Source of the DNA: Mesaphorura yosii
Lineage: Eukaryota > Arthropoda > Collembola > Poduromorpha > Tullbergiidae
Assembly (NCBI GenBank): GCA_009869945.1
Contig: WIXG01000237.1
Span: forward strand, 1 to 64,000
Length of the DNA: 64,000 nt
Reading direction: 5' to 3'
This document shows positions 1-12,300 of this stretch, piece by piece. The notes beneath the pieces were generated by a model. That model searched no databases. It saw nothing but the letters and a program-made list of their open reading frames with translations, and had not been told where the DNA came from. The position numbers and the translations under genes were made by a program. Within the stretch, counting starts at the first letter, position 1; every line of letters starts with the position of its first letter.

Positions 1-795
1 CCTGCGATTACCCCAAACGTGGGTAACTCGAGTGCGTAATTTTTGTTAGCGGGGGACTGCGTTCGCGCTGTCCCCTACACATCTCAAATCCAAAGATAAT
101 ACATTAACATAGAGACTAAGTGGTAAAGCACAAGTAGCGCTCGTTCGTGTTCTGCTCCATGCAATGTTCACAAGCTTTGTTGTTGCACTGTCCGTTGCCT
201 CCGCACTCTATGATTCTATGCTATCAATGCTACGTGATGTTCATATGACTTTCATAGCATAGCAAGACAAAGGGCTTCAGCGCGCTAGCTTATGAAACTG
301 TAAATTCAAATACACCACGCGTCTCCGGCGGCTCACCATGTGCATTGATTATTAACAATTCGCGACTCCGTTATTGACTTGTGGGGCTGTTAATTCTACC
401 AGTAAAATTAAAAGTACGATAAATTGTGCACAGGACAGGAGTGCATCGATAATATTTGGCAAGGGATGGATGCTGGCAGTTGGGAAAAATAAAAGCGTAA
501 AAGGGAAAGAATCAGCAATTAATCAACGGCACCCGCAAATAAGAAGTCTCGGCGCTGCTTTGTGTGGGTAAGATCCGCCGTAACTAATATTTTCGAAATT
601 AAGTTATATAATGCGCGATGATATTTATTCTATCTAAAATTGAAGTCTAGCCAGCTGCAGTGAGCAATAACTTCGAGGATCCAGTTGACTGCTATCTGCA
701 TTTAGAAGCCCAAGGCTTTGGCAATTTGGCTTGGAGGCCAAAAGGATACATTTTGCTTCAAACATTCGAAATTGAAATTGCCCTTTGTGTTCATC
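1..795. other. Upstream region of NOP58, no gene recognised
   Basis: This stretch precedes the NOP58 start codon at 796. It has no recognisable coding exon, tRNA or repeat. Its longest open frame (374-571) has no family resemblance and no splice context. The part nearest 796 should hold the NOP58 promoter and 5' leader, but no TATA box stands out, which is common for ribosome-biogenesis genes. Confidence 0.5.
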
Positions 796-2782
796 ATGCT
801 GGTTCTATTTGAAACGCCGGCTGGATACGCCATTTTTAAGGCAAGAGAAGAATTTACTTTTTCGCATGGCGTTGGCTGCTTCAGTTGGAATAATGAAATT
901 AATAAATTATGTAAATCTCCAGCTTCTCGACGAAAAGAAGTTGAAGCAATCAGACAACTTATTCAAAGATTTCGAGACTGCCGAGGGAGCAAGCAAAATG
1001 TAAGTTAAAGTTATACCTTTTCTAACTTCAGTTAATTAGACATACCGAATTTCTGAACTTGGAACTTTCTCTTATTTCAGTGTAAAATTGAAGCACTTTG
1101 AAAAATTCGCTGACACAACTGATGCCCTCGGAGCAGCAACAGCGATTGTAGAGGGGAAAGTCTCGAAGCCCTTGAAAAAGCTATTGAAAAAATTAGTTGC
1201 GAAAGACGTTCAAGAGCAGATACTGGTTGCTGATTCCAAACTTGGAAATGCCATTAAAGAAAAGCTGAATTTAAGTTGCGTTTCGAACAGCAATGTACTG
1301 GAACTAATGCGTTGCATCAGATCACAAGCCGATGGGCTGGTTGGTTCACTGCATCAAAGGTAAATGATACACCTTGTAATGTAAGACGGATTCAAGTTCA
1401 AGTGATTTAATTGGTCTTGTTCATTTTTAGTGAAATGTCAGCTATGGCTTTGGGTTTAGCCCATAGCTTGGGCAGATACAAGCTCAAATTCAGCCCAGAC
1501 AAAGTAGACACGATGATAGTCCAAGCCGTGAGTTTGCTGGACGACCTGGATAAGGAACTAAATAATTACATGATGAGATGCAGAGAATGGTATGGATGGC
1601 ATTTCCCAGAGCTTTCGAAGATAGTCCAGGACAATATCACCTATATAAAAACTATCAAATTGATGGGAATGAGATCAAATGCTGGTACTACTGATTTTTC
1701 CGACATCTTACCTGAAGACTTAGAGGAAAAGGTTAAAGAAGCTGCTGAAATATCAATGGGGACTGAAATATCTGAAGAAGATATGGAGAATATACATTTT
1801 CTTGCAGAACAAGTCATTGAAATCACCGACTACAGAGTGCAATTGTAAGTTCCACTAAATTATCACTTTGGCTTTGATAATTCCTTCATGGGACAATTAA
1901 AATTTTAGGTATGAGTATCTGAAGAACAGAATGATGGCCATTGCACCAAATTTAACTGTTCTTGTGGGAGATTTGGTCGGAGCAAGATTGATTGCTCACG
2001 CAGGAACTCTAATTAATTTAGCGAAGCATCCAGCGTCAACTGTTCAGATCCTGGGAGCAGAGAAGGCCTTGTTCAGGGCTTTGAAGACGAAAAAGGACAC
2101 TCCGAAATATGGACTGATCTATCATGCACAATTAGTTGGACAGGCCAGTACCAAGATGAAGGGAAAGGTAATTTCATGAGTTTACCTTGTTTCAGGATTT
2201 CATTGTGAAGTTTCTGAGTCGCAAATGCTTGCTTCTTAGGCCTCCCGGATGCTCGCAGCAAAAGCTGCGCTAGCCGCAAGAGTTGATGCACTTGGGGAAG
2301 ACAGCACAGTAGCTTTGGGAACGGAGCACAGGGCGTACTTGGAGCAACGCTTAAAATTTTTGGAGGAGGGTGGTCAACGCCGTATTTCTGCTGGCCAACG
2401 CAAATCGTTTAAGCCCGAAAAATACGAAAACAAAAGTGAAATCCGTCAATATCCTGTAGCAGCAGACGTCGTGATTAAAAAAGTCAAAAAGGAAGAGGAA
2501 ATCAGTCAGGAAATTGGGGATACTGAAGGTTTGTAAAACACTTGCTCGAATCATGTTTACTTTTGGTCTCTTAAATGCGCTATGCAGTCTTACTGATAAA
2601 TTCACATCGATTTTCAATTAGGCAACAACGACAACGGCGAAGTCGAGGAGAAGCCAAAGGCAAAGAAGAGGAAGAAGCAAAAGGTAGAGGAAGTCGAAGA
2701 AAGCAACGCCAACGATGTCACTGTGGAAGAAGAGCAAGAACAACCCGTCAAGAAGAAGAAGAAGAAGAAAGCTAAAGAGTAA
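796..2782 (+). CDS. NOP58: Nucleolar protein 58 (box C/D snoRNP core protein)
   Basis: NOP58 is a core subunit of box C/D snoRNPs, which guide 2'-O-methylation of rRNA in the nucleolus. Seven coding exons: 796-840, 923-999, 1081-1359, 1431-1844, 1909-2167, 2240-2528 and 2622-2782 (1524 nt, 507 aa). The start gives [15 protein letters not shown], the family N-terminus, so upstream in-frame ATGs are ignored. In order come the NOP5 N-terminal domain (about 1-65), the NOSIC region including [20 protein letters not shown], the Nop RNA/protein-binding domain ([14 protein letters not shown], then [11 protein letters not shown]), and a C-terminal lysine/glutamate tail ending in seven lysines then AKE, typical of eukaryotic NOP58. 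The first intron (841-922) begins with GC instead of GT. AATAAA signals lie at 2882 and 2903. I saw no C/D snoRNA in the introns, although vertebrate NOP58 hosts some. Confidence 0.95.
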
Positions 2783-3361
2783 ATTCGTAAAAGTTTTTCA
2801 GCTTCACGCCACAATTTTGTATGACTTCCTTTGTTCCCTTTCTTTTTTATCCTCTAAATTTTGTTTTATCTCTATTTGAAAAATAAATTAGATTCAAGAC
2901 GGAATAAATGCAGATAAACAAATGCTTTTTCGGTGGCTCCTCTTATTTTCACATAAAAACTTTCACATTGCACTCATCGAAAATTTATGTGGTTTATTAA
3001 CGAGCAATAATGAAAGTATGACAAAATAGTCTGTTTTCTAAGCTTCTAGTGGTTACATGACTCACTTATTCTCAGATGAGCTAACCGGAGGCAACATTGC
3101 CCTGCGAAGGAAGGAGTAAATCTACTTATGATTCCACTAAACCCATTTTGTGGTATTCCAGTTATGCTATCTAAGATTTACTAGCGACGTTTCAGGCATT
3201 GCATAGTAGTGATTTGGTAGAGGTAACAGTTTTGGGGAGTGTGTTTGTTTAAAACTAATATCACAGGCAAATAACTGAATTTCAAACCGATAAAATAACG
3301 CGACAAATGTAGCCTTTGAAGCTTCTTACGAATGTACAAGGAAAAATTTGTTCACGATAGC
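2783..3361. other. Convergent 3' UTRs of NOP58 and the chimaerin gene
   Basis: The two genes end tail to tail. On the plus strand AATAAA occurs at 2882-2887 and 2903-2908. On the minus strand the first AATAAA (plus-strand TTTATT) is at 2993-2998, so the two transcripts probably end less than about 100 bases apart. No other gene is seen here. Confidence 0.5.
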
Positions 3362-6300
3362 CTATAATATTTGATTTGTACGATTTCTATCTGAATAAAG
3401 TATAGGAACGTAAGTGATCATAGTTTCTAAAATGCTGGTGCCAATTTTCAGCGTGCTCAACGAAATTTCGTGCCTACAAATTATGGTTGGCGTAAACACT
3501 GCAGCGATGTTGAAAGCGTTCATTTTGTTGGCTTCACTCTTCTCCGCGACTTTGTATAAATGCTGTAGAAGGCACTTCAGTGTAATCTGATGAGTTAATG
3601 GAAGCCTCCGTAAATTTGTCTTGATCATCTCCAGGCTTATTGGACCTGAAAGAATGTGAAAAGGAAAGGCTGAGTTAAAGGCAAATATTTATCCGTTTAC
3701 TTTTCGAAATGAGCTTGAACTCGATTTACCGTTCACGGCAAGAAACTGATCGAAGACTTCTGAGGTGATCAGCGACACGGGCAGACATCTCAAGTACAGT
3801 TTAACGAGACCACACATGGAATGAATATCGTTGTAATTCGATAGGTCCATCTCCTCGCGTTCTGGAAAAGTAAACACAATTAGGAATTGGTAAACATTTT
3901 TTTTTTCACATGGACGAGAAGCGAAATCGTCTGCGAAACTTGCAAGACGTCATTACGCCTAGCCTGGCTGCCGTAGTGCTTTAGTCTAACAGCGCATGGA
4001 TGTGACATTTCTGTGACCTACGCAATTGTAAATTCTAATTAAGCTGAAATATTTAGCATGCCCTGCCCAACTGCCAAATTGTGAACGCGTGATTTGTACG
4101 AGTGGGCAAGGCGTAGATCCGGTCTCGCTCACAAAGCGTGCGGTTGAGTTGTGTTAAATATTTTATCTACACTTCCATTCAGGAGTTGAAGTGCAAAATG
4201 CAAACTCCTTTTTAGGAAAGCCATTACAACCTTAAATTACCGGTCAATGAGGTACAATTGATCTAAACTGCGTGCCACTACAACGAATTTATAGATGAGA
4301 ATTTACGAAAGAAGGCAACTTTTGCGCATTTGGCAGTGGTTGTCCAGTGCCACGATGAAGAAATTAGTCAATCTAAATTACCCTGTTCCATTCTTGTTTT
4401 GAGTCTCTCGATGAGATCCTTCGATCCAGAAACCCGATAAATTCCTTCTGTGGCCAGTCCTTTCTTCTCAATTTGAGCAACGCATTTAGCAAGAACAAAG
4501 GGTGGTTGAATTCCATCCGCACTTTTGACGATGGCGCTCAGACTAGTACCAAATATTGATGCAAATAGCTCGAGCTTGGGTTTGCAATTATTTAGGGCTC
4601 CTTTCAAGCAGGATTCATGAATGCTCATTTCACAGTCTGTACAAAAGAAAAGAATTGCATTTCGTAGAGATTAATGCATAACCGCACGGGTATGTCAAAG
4701 TAATTTGTAATGACAAGACAAAAAGGCAGAGATCACGACTTGGGCTTGGGGTCTGCATTTAAATGCCGAAAAATAGTTGGCTTGTTCAGGGCGAACAGGT
4801 GGATAATCTTAAGTGGCACAAAGACTCCGATCCGGTTTCTCTCTGCCTTTTCGTCCCGGCCTAAAGCGAAATTCATGTTTGATAAAGACTTGAATCTGAC
4901 TTTGACTGTACCTGTACACCGAAGACCTTGACTAGACACACCCCACATAAATTTTTGACAGATATGACAAGTCGGCAATTTTTCGAATGTGTGTATTTGG
5001 AAAACGTGTATTCGCAGCTCTTTGTTCCGTCTCGTGCCGTGTCTCTCCTGAAAGAAAAGGAACAACCGAATGAAGTGCCCATTCCTTTCAATTCTCAACG
5101 TTCTCAAGTCTCTACTCTTCTAATCATGCGTGGAGAAGGGATTATTTGACTCTCCATCACGATCGTGATCAAGGCTCTCCTGAAATAACTCGCATTTTCA
5201 GGTGACATGGCTCGCTGGAGTGATTGATATACGTACACGTGATTCCACTATGCAAATGCTAGGAATGACAAGGAGGAAAACGCGATTATGACTGGTGATG
5301 GATTGAACGCGAAAGGCCGCCGTGTCATTTGGACACCTGATACCTTTCTCCTAATAATTTCTCAATAGTATTATGCCGTAAATGCGAACTGCAATCACTT
5401 GGAAATCATCTCTAACGAATTTCAACCGTCTGAAAAATATCCCCTTCACTTGTGTCATAATTTAGCTATCTCACTTGCTCCTTGCTGAGTTTTTAATAAA
5501 ACTAAAACTACACCTGGTAAATTGGACATTGATTTATGTAGGATGCGAGATGTCATGGTCTCCTTTGTGATTGATTTTGTTTACGGTGTTCAAGGGTTCT
5601 TTCTCCCCTGTTGTGAAATCATATTGAAAACAAGAAGAAGCATTGGTTTCTCCGTTGTAAGGGTTGATACCCGAAACTTGAAACAAAGAGCAAAGAGAGG
5701 AGAGGACTTCTCGACCGTTCTGACCTGGCCTAAACTCGTATTGCACCACACCACATTTAAATATTGACCACATCAAAATGAGTAATTTTACATGGGAAGT
5801 AGAAAATGGGCAACAACTCGAATCGTAAATAACAATAACAATCATGTCATATTATGAAAAGGCAGTAACCTTCAACTTCACGGATCTGTAAATCTGTAAA
5901 AGCTCTGGTAAGCCTCTTAAAGACATCCATAAAAGAATAAGTCTGTTCAGAGGTTAAGATTTAAGAAGTCAACCCCAAACTACATAGGCATATCCTGGAC
6001 CCTGAATAAATTCCACCTCTGCGGTTTTCCCGTAATGCTGCGTTCTTCTATCAAAATTACTCACGGAATTAATGCAAACGCCAAAGCTCCAGTAGCGAAT
6101 ACCGGTTTCGAACTCAGCTGGGCCTCTTTAAACCTCTGCAATTTATTGATTTAAAATTGTTGGTAAATATTCTGAACCTGCTCATAATTGAATTTTTGGA
6201 TTTATGGCAAAACCATGATTATGATAATTAGAGATTTCCCCAGAAATTCTCACAAGCCTTACGATTTTACTCCTCCAACATTTAAGCTCGCTTAGCGTAC

Positions 6301-9300
6301 CCAACAATGACGATAGACACGTTTACATCACTCGTATTTCACATTTTCAAGTCGCTGTACTTCGTGTCTTATGTAAAGAGATTAAAATTCTTATATGATT
6401 ACATGGAACTAAAGAATAAGGAAATCATTAATCATTAGTGCAGGATTACGGTACTACTTTTTAAGGAAGGAATTTGAGTTGCGAATAGACTTACCGTGGA
6501 ACCATTCGAGAGTGTGGTGGAAACGGTAGGACTGGGCGATGCGGACCCATTGCAAATGCTTTTAGTGCTCCGCAGGTGACTGTGGCTAGTTCCCGATCCA
6601 TTTTTGCCAGGGCCATTCGTGTACTGCAGCTTGGAATGTCCATTGCCATTGCTGACGCCGTTGTTGCCGGTGCTATTGCTGGTCGCAGTTCGAGTCGACC
6701 CGAGGTGAAATTTGGACAGGTCACACATCAGGTCAATGTAGGGTCCTTCCTTCTGATCCAAATACAAAGTAATGAGGCCTTCCTGAACCAACTCCTGCAG
6801 ACTCCTGTAGGGCTTGTCTCGCTCCCCAACGAAGAGCAGTCCCGTCGAGTCCTCGTACGAGATTTGGAAGTTCTTAATGTTGCCATTGAAGCTGTCGGAC
6901 AGTAACAATAATTTCGTGTAATTGCGCGTTGTTGGGAAATAATTGCTCATTGTATAGAGGAGCTTTAGCACTAACGCAAGTACACATGAGAAACTGCGTT
7001 ATCACAACGCTCATCATCATCACGAAAAATCAAATTGGACAAAGTTATTTACGTCGACATTGTCATGAATTCATCATTGAGTCTCTATTGGCCCACTGCA
7101 ACTGCACTCGTGCGGCCGACACGTTAACAAAACGAAACAGCGCGCATTGCATCGTGAGTCCACAATTAATCGGGCGAGCATGTTTTAGCAAACTTGTTAT
7201 CTTTCAACACTGCGAAGCACGGTTCGCAAATTTCATCTTCATTTCGCACTCTTGCCGTGCTGCTTCGAAAATACAACCAATCCACACTCATTGTGAATTA
7301 TGAATGAAAACAATGGAGGCGTCAGGAAAGTCAGGATGAATGAGTTTCTCATTTGAACAGATTAAATTCTAGAGTGCTAAACATTTTGTCCACCCATTTC
7401 GCTCATCTCGCCTTGCCGCATAAAAATTTAATTTTTTTATTATTACGTAATGTTTGATAAAGAGGAAAGTTGTGTGCTCAACTCATTCTTGGGGGTCAAT
7501 GAAACGTGGATTGCAGAAAAGGAGTTAATTGATAAGCAATCCAAAAATAAACAATTGAAGATGCTTTTACGTACTGCGTGCGTAGTTGTGCTTATCAAGC
7601 CAAATTGCAAATGATGTCAAATTTCAGATTTCGTCCTAATTGGTCCTGCTAGTAAGTTAGTAAGTAACTTTGTTAGCCCTACAGCTTGGCACAATTCTTT
7701 GCTCTCACGGACCGCCAAATACGACTAGAACTTCAATGCTCGTATAAATAAACGAATAAGTCAAGTACTTTTCGATTTTTTGCTCGTCAGACGTTTTTCT
7801 TGTAAGTTGAACTCTATTTAAGTCAGTGAGGCTCGCGATGTATGGAATGCGCAGTTATTATTAATGGGAAGCAGAGCCGTTTAAGAGTTTTGAGGTTATC
7901 ATAACATGACATTGCATCCTATTAATATTTTCTTCTCGAGTGAGCGTCTTCTTCTTACACGGCATGCCATGCTGTCTTGGCTCACGGCTTTGGCTTGGTA
8001 GAGCCGCTGTCTACGAACCTAACGTTCGACTCCCGTGCTACGATCCGCGAAAAGGTTAAACAGCGTGTGCGCGAGCGTCCCACTGTGAAATTATCCCTAA
8101 TTTGAAATTATTAGCATTTACTATCGCACACAGTAATATTCACAAGATGCAAACGAGGAAGAGCAAGGCTTCTGGAGAACGCGTGTCATTCATCGGAAAC
8201 GTGTACGCTTGAACTTTGAGACAAAAACAAAGATTTCGTAGAACTGATCCGAGTCAGAAATCAGAAACGAACTCGTAAATACGCTCGGATTATAAATATT
8301 TGATAAATAAATACAAGCAATGAGCAACTGGAGGATAGGCAGTTTATGACGATACAAACATAAACAGATGAACTCTCCTCGAACTTCGTTATTCGCTACG
8401 CTTATTTAAGTTGAGTCTACTATTTCAGTTTTCGAATTTTGATTGTGTGCTAAACTCACAGCACAGGTCACAAGCTCACATCCGCGTTGCAGGATTCATC
8501 TTTCATTCAATCGTTCAAGGCAGTTGCGTACGTCCGTTACGCAATGCAATGATGATGGTATTCATCATTTCTTCAACTTATGTAATCATTCCACGTCTGT
8601 GCGATCAAGTCAATTTGTCTCAAACACGTTCTCAGTTTCAGATTCACATATCTTGTTTGTTATTTAACGAAGCCTTGCTTTTTGCTCGTCGTCTCGTGTA
8701 ATTTAATGCGAGCCCATGCAGTTAATGAGTTGGGCTTGGGCTTGAATTTGCTGGAATTATGCATATGCAAATTTTTGGAACGTAACGCAGCCACAACCAG
8801 CAAAAAAAGCAGTTCTGCACTTGGTTGTTGGCAAGTTGGCTTATTCAAGGTGTCTCATTTACAAGTACTGGTAGAGAATGCAGCCACACAGACCTGTCAT
8901 GATTACGAAATTCGTTTCATCATTCTACGTGCAGTGAGAAGAGCTTAGGAAATTGCTGAGATTAGATAAGAGTGTCCAGAATAACGAGTGACGAGTGCTG
9001 TCGCACAACTCTCATTTGAATGATAAGCAGAAAGTGTTAAAATCATGATACGCAAGGGAATCGCTTGCTCGCGAATAATGCGCTTAAGCTCTGTTTCTAC
9101 TGTAAAAATTGCGTCGGAAATTCCTAACAGCGAATACTCTACATGTGAAATCTCTGCTCTTTGTATTGGACCACAATTTTTTAATGTTTCGATATACGGG
9201 ATACGGTCAAAGCATCAAGTAATCAAGATTACGCTTTAATCAACTAACCGGACCATTTTGTAATTGCTAATGTGCCATAACACACCATCAAATTCGTTTT

Positions 9301-12300
9301 ACGCTACTACTTACCGTAAACTAAGAACGAAATCATCGTCGTTGAGTCGTTTCCTCACTAAATAGTGTCCGTCTCTGATTAGCAACTCTTGCGTCTTGGA
9401 ATGCGTCAGATAGCCATGGAATGCTTTTCCAAATGGATTTGAAATGTCCATTAATGATGGATCCCAAACCGGGTTTATTGTTGTTGATAGGCCGGCAGTC
9501 GAACCATTCATAATGTTGGTAATGCTTCCACCTTCCCCGCCAGACCCACTTGCACTTGCACTTGAGCTCATGGACGACGAGCTGGTCGTCTTGAGCGTCT
9601 CTGTCGAAAACCCATTACTTTCTAATTTGTCATCGTCTTCATCGTCCTGTCGCGGCGGTCGATGACGATTACTTGCATCTTCTATTGTCAAGAGTCCATT
9701 AATTCCATTAGTGCTGTTGGAATGGGCTGGGACAAATACGTGCGTGTGCGTATGCGAATGAGGAGAGGCTGCAAAGTCATCGTGATGATGATGGGCATGA
9801 TTTTGACTCTGACAATTGTTCAGTTGCAGTGCATTAATTTCAGTCGTGGATGAAGTCGAGCTGGAACTCTTGTAACTGGTCGGAGTCACTCTCATTAGAT
9901 GCCCGTTGTGATTGGCATTGTTATGCGGTGATGATAGCTGTTGTTGAGGGTCCGACTGAACATCGCATTCAATGCAAACTGCTTTCGGGGCTTCGCTGAC
10001 TAGTTTCAACACTGTCAAAATAAACAAAGCAATGAATTAAATCGCACATAGTAAATGCATTTCCTATGAGTACCAGAAATGAACAGGGAAGTCGGATGTC
10101 GAGATGGACTGCGTATGAAAGTTTACAGTGAGACTGTGTTGATGAGGGTTTTTCGCGTCTCTTTGAAATACACCAAAGATTGCCCGAATTTTATTGAAGT
10201 TATTCAGATTAACGACCTTAGCAACAGCCAGAGCACAGCGAAAGTCAGACAGAGGTAAGTTGGTGAAATTGGACGATAAAGGATACAGTCACCCGGTTCT
10301 TTGCTCTGCTTTCTTCAATAAATTCATTTCTTCCAGCAGCCAACAACTTTTCATACTTTCAATTTCATATTCTAAATTACATCATGAATTAATTTGAATC
10401 AAGTGGGTAAATATTAGTATAGAAAGGCTAATTCGTTTTACAATACGAGTTGTAAAAGGGAATGATAAAATGACATTGTTGCAGATAAAGATAAGACAAT
10501 GAGCGAATCGTGGCATGGTTTATGAACACATGATAGTAAAAGTGGCAAAGCCATGTCCTCTGCGCTCGTCCAGTCCAGCGGACCTTGTACAAATTAACAA
10601 GTCGCTTGCTTGCACGAAGTGAAGTGAGCAAACACATAAATTAAATTCTGAAGTTGGCAAATTGCACAAATTTTACTACCGCTTCAGGCTTTACAGTGGC
10701 AGAAGGCATAAAACTCTTTCGTGGATAGTTGAAAAACGACTCTACCACCCTTTCGGCTTAATCGACTCTCAGACTCCAGACGATTCCCTCATTTCCTAAA
10801 ATAGAACCTAGTTGGTCATCTCTCACATTCAATTATTGCATGTGGCGCTGGAGCCGTTGACATAACCAGTCAGTTATCACACGCTCTACGCAAACAAAAA
10901 CCAAGCAGCCAGCAACAGAAACACAAATTACGGAATACTTTCCGTGCAGTGTTACATTTCTGCGCAGCTTAAATATTAAAGTGGAGGGGAAGCTCCGCGT
11001 CTGAAATTAACACTGCTCGTAGTGCAATTCCATAACACTTTAAATGAAGTAACAAATACCAAAAGCCAAACATCCGAATGTCTTAAAAGACTCATTCCTT
11101 TTAACTGGCTTAAATGTAAAAAAAATAGTCTGTGAGTTATGTAAGCGATCTCAGCAATGTGCAATCCACTTTGACAAAAACTCTATGTGATGCAGGCAGG
11201 CGAACGGCGAAGTAAGCGAAGATATTTCATACCCATCATTAAGCTGCATCTTTCTCGGTTCGAGTTTCGTCAGAAGGATGCACTTTTTTTTATAATGACT
11301 GTGAATGCACATGTCAAAGCAAATTTTCCGCTTCAATGAACACATCATTCTTTTTTAATTAAGGTTTTCTTCCTCGAGTTTCCTCCTCTTAGTTTTGAGA
11401 AGACGGTGCGGAGTTTGAAGGTTCGTGTTTTTAATTAAGTTCAAATTAATGAAGACATGACCAACAAACCAAACAAGCGATTGAAAGAATATCCTTCACA
11501 TGTTGAACCATGGCACAAGAAATGCGTTGAACAAATATTATTTACAGTGGCTAAGTAGTATGCAAATGGAAAAGACTCGATTCCAGACACCAGACCAAAG
11601 TTTTGACGCAAATGCAACAACGCAACGTGGTAAAAAAAAAAGCTGTCTCGTACACGAACAGAATTCAGTCCAATGTTAATAACGTCAAATTGTTGATCCA
11701 GCTATCAAAGAATAATTCCATTTTCCCATTCAACTGTAATTACGCCCGCTTTCTTCTTCCGTCGTCATTCATTCACTGTTCCATTCGGTGGTGCGTGGTG
11801 CTGGTTCTCCACGTCAAGACATAACAATGTAGGTGTGGTAGCCAAGAACATCCTAACTTGCGTTGCATCATGCATGCATCACCTTCAGTCGCGGTGTATT
11901 CGTCAAATATGCACTTATTCCTTCGGTTGCATCTCTTGACGCGACTGACTCGACTCATCCATCTCATTCTCGTCTTAAGTTTTAAATTCCACTTTATGAG
12001 GATAATAGCCTTTAACAACGTCTTCTTAAACACATTCTGTCTCTCTTTACATAATTTTAGAGAGCTGAGTCCGTACAAGAGGCAAGAGTACGAGAAAAGG
12101 AAGACAGACGAAAGATTCCTGGAGGGTCGGCAGTCTCGTCGGCTCAAAATGCCAGTCTCCTTGAAATTATTCTGTTTACCAGAACCAGAAGCGCTCAAAC
12201 GACAGACGCGTATTTTGATACGACAAAATAACGTATACAAAGACAAATCTCCCGGCGAAGAAGATGGATAGAAAAAAATGTGTACCATGAATCATTCTTG

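Noticed and set aside
374-571. 65-codon open frame upstream of NOP58
   Set aside because: It has no recognisable domain, no splice or promoter context and no link to the NOP58 start.
841-2621. Box C/D snoRNAs in NOP58 introns
   Set aside because: Vertebrate NOP58 hosts such RNAs, but none of these short introns shows a C box and D box pair with terminal pairing.
11773-12288. 171-codon minus-strand and 137-codon plus-strand overlapping open frames in the chimaerin intron
   Set aside because: Two long frames on opposite strands of the same DNA, both of odd composition and without family motifs, look like chance. No splice sites tie them to exons.
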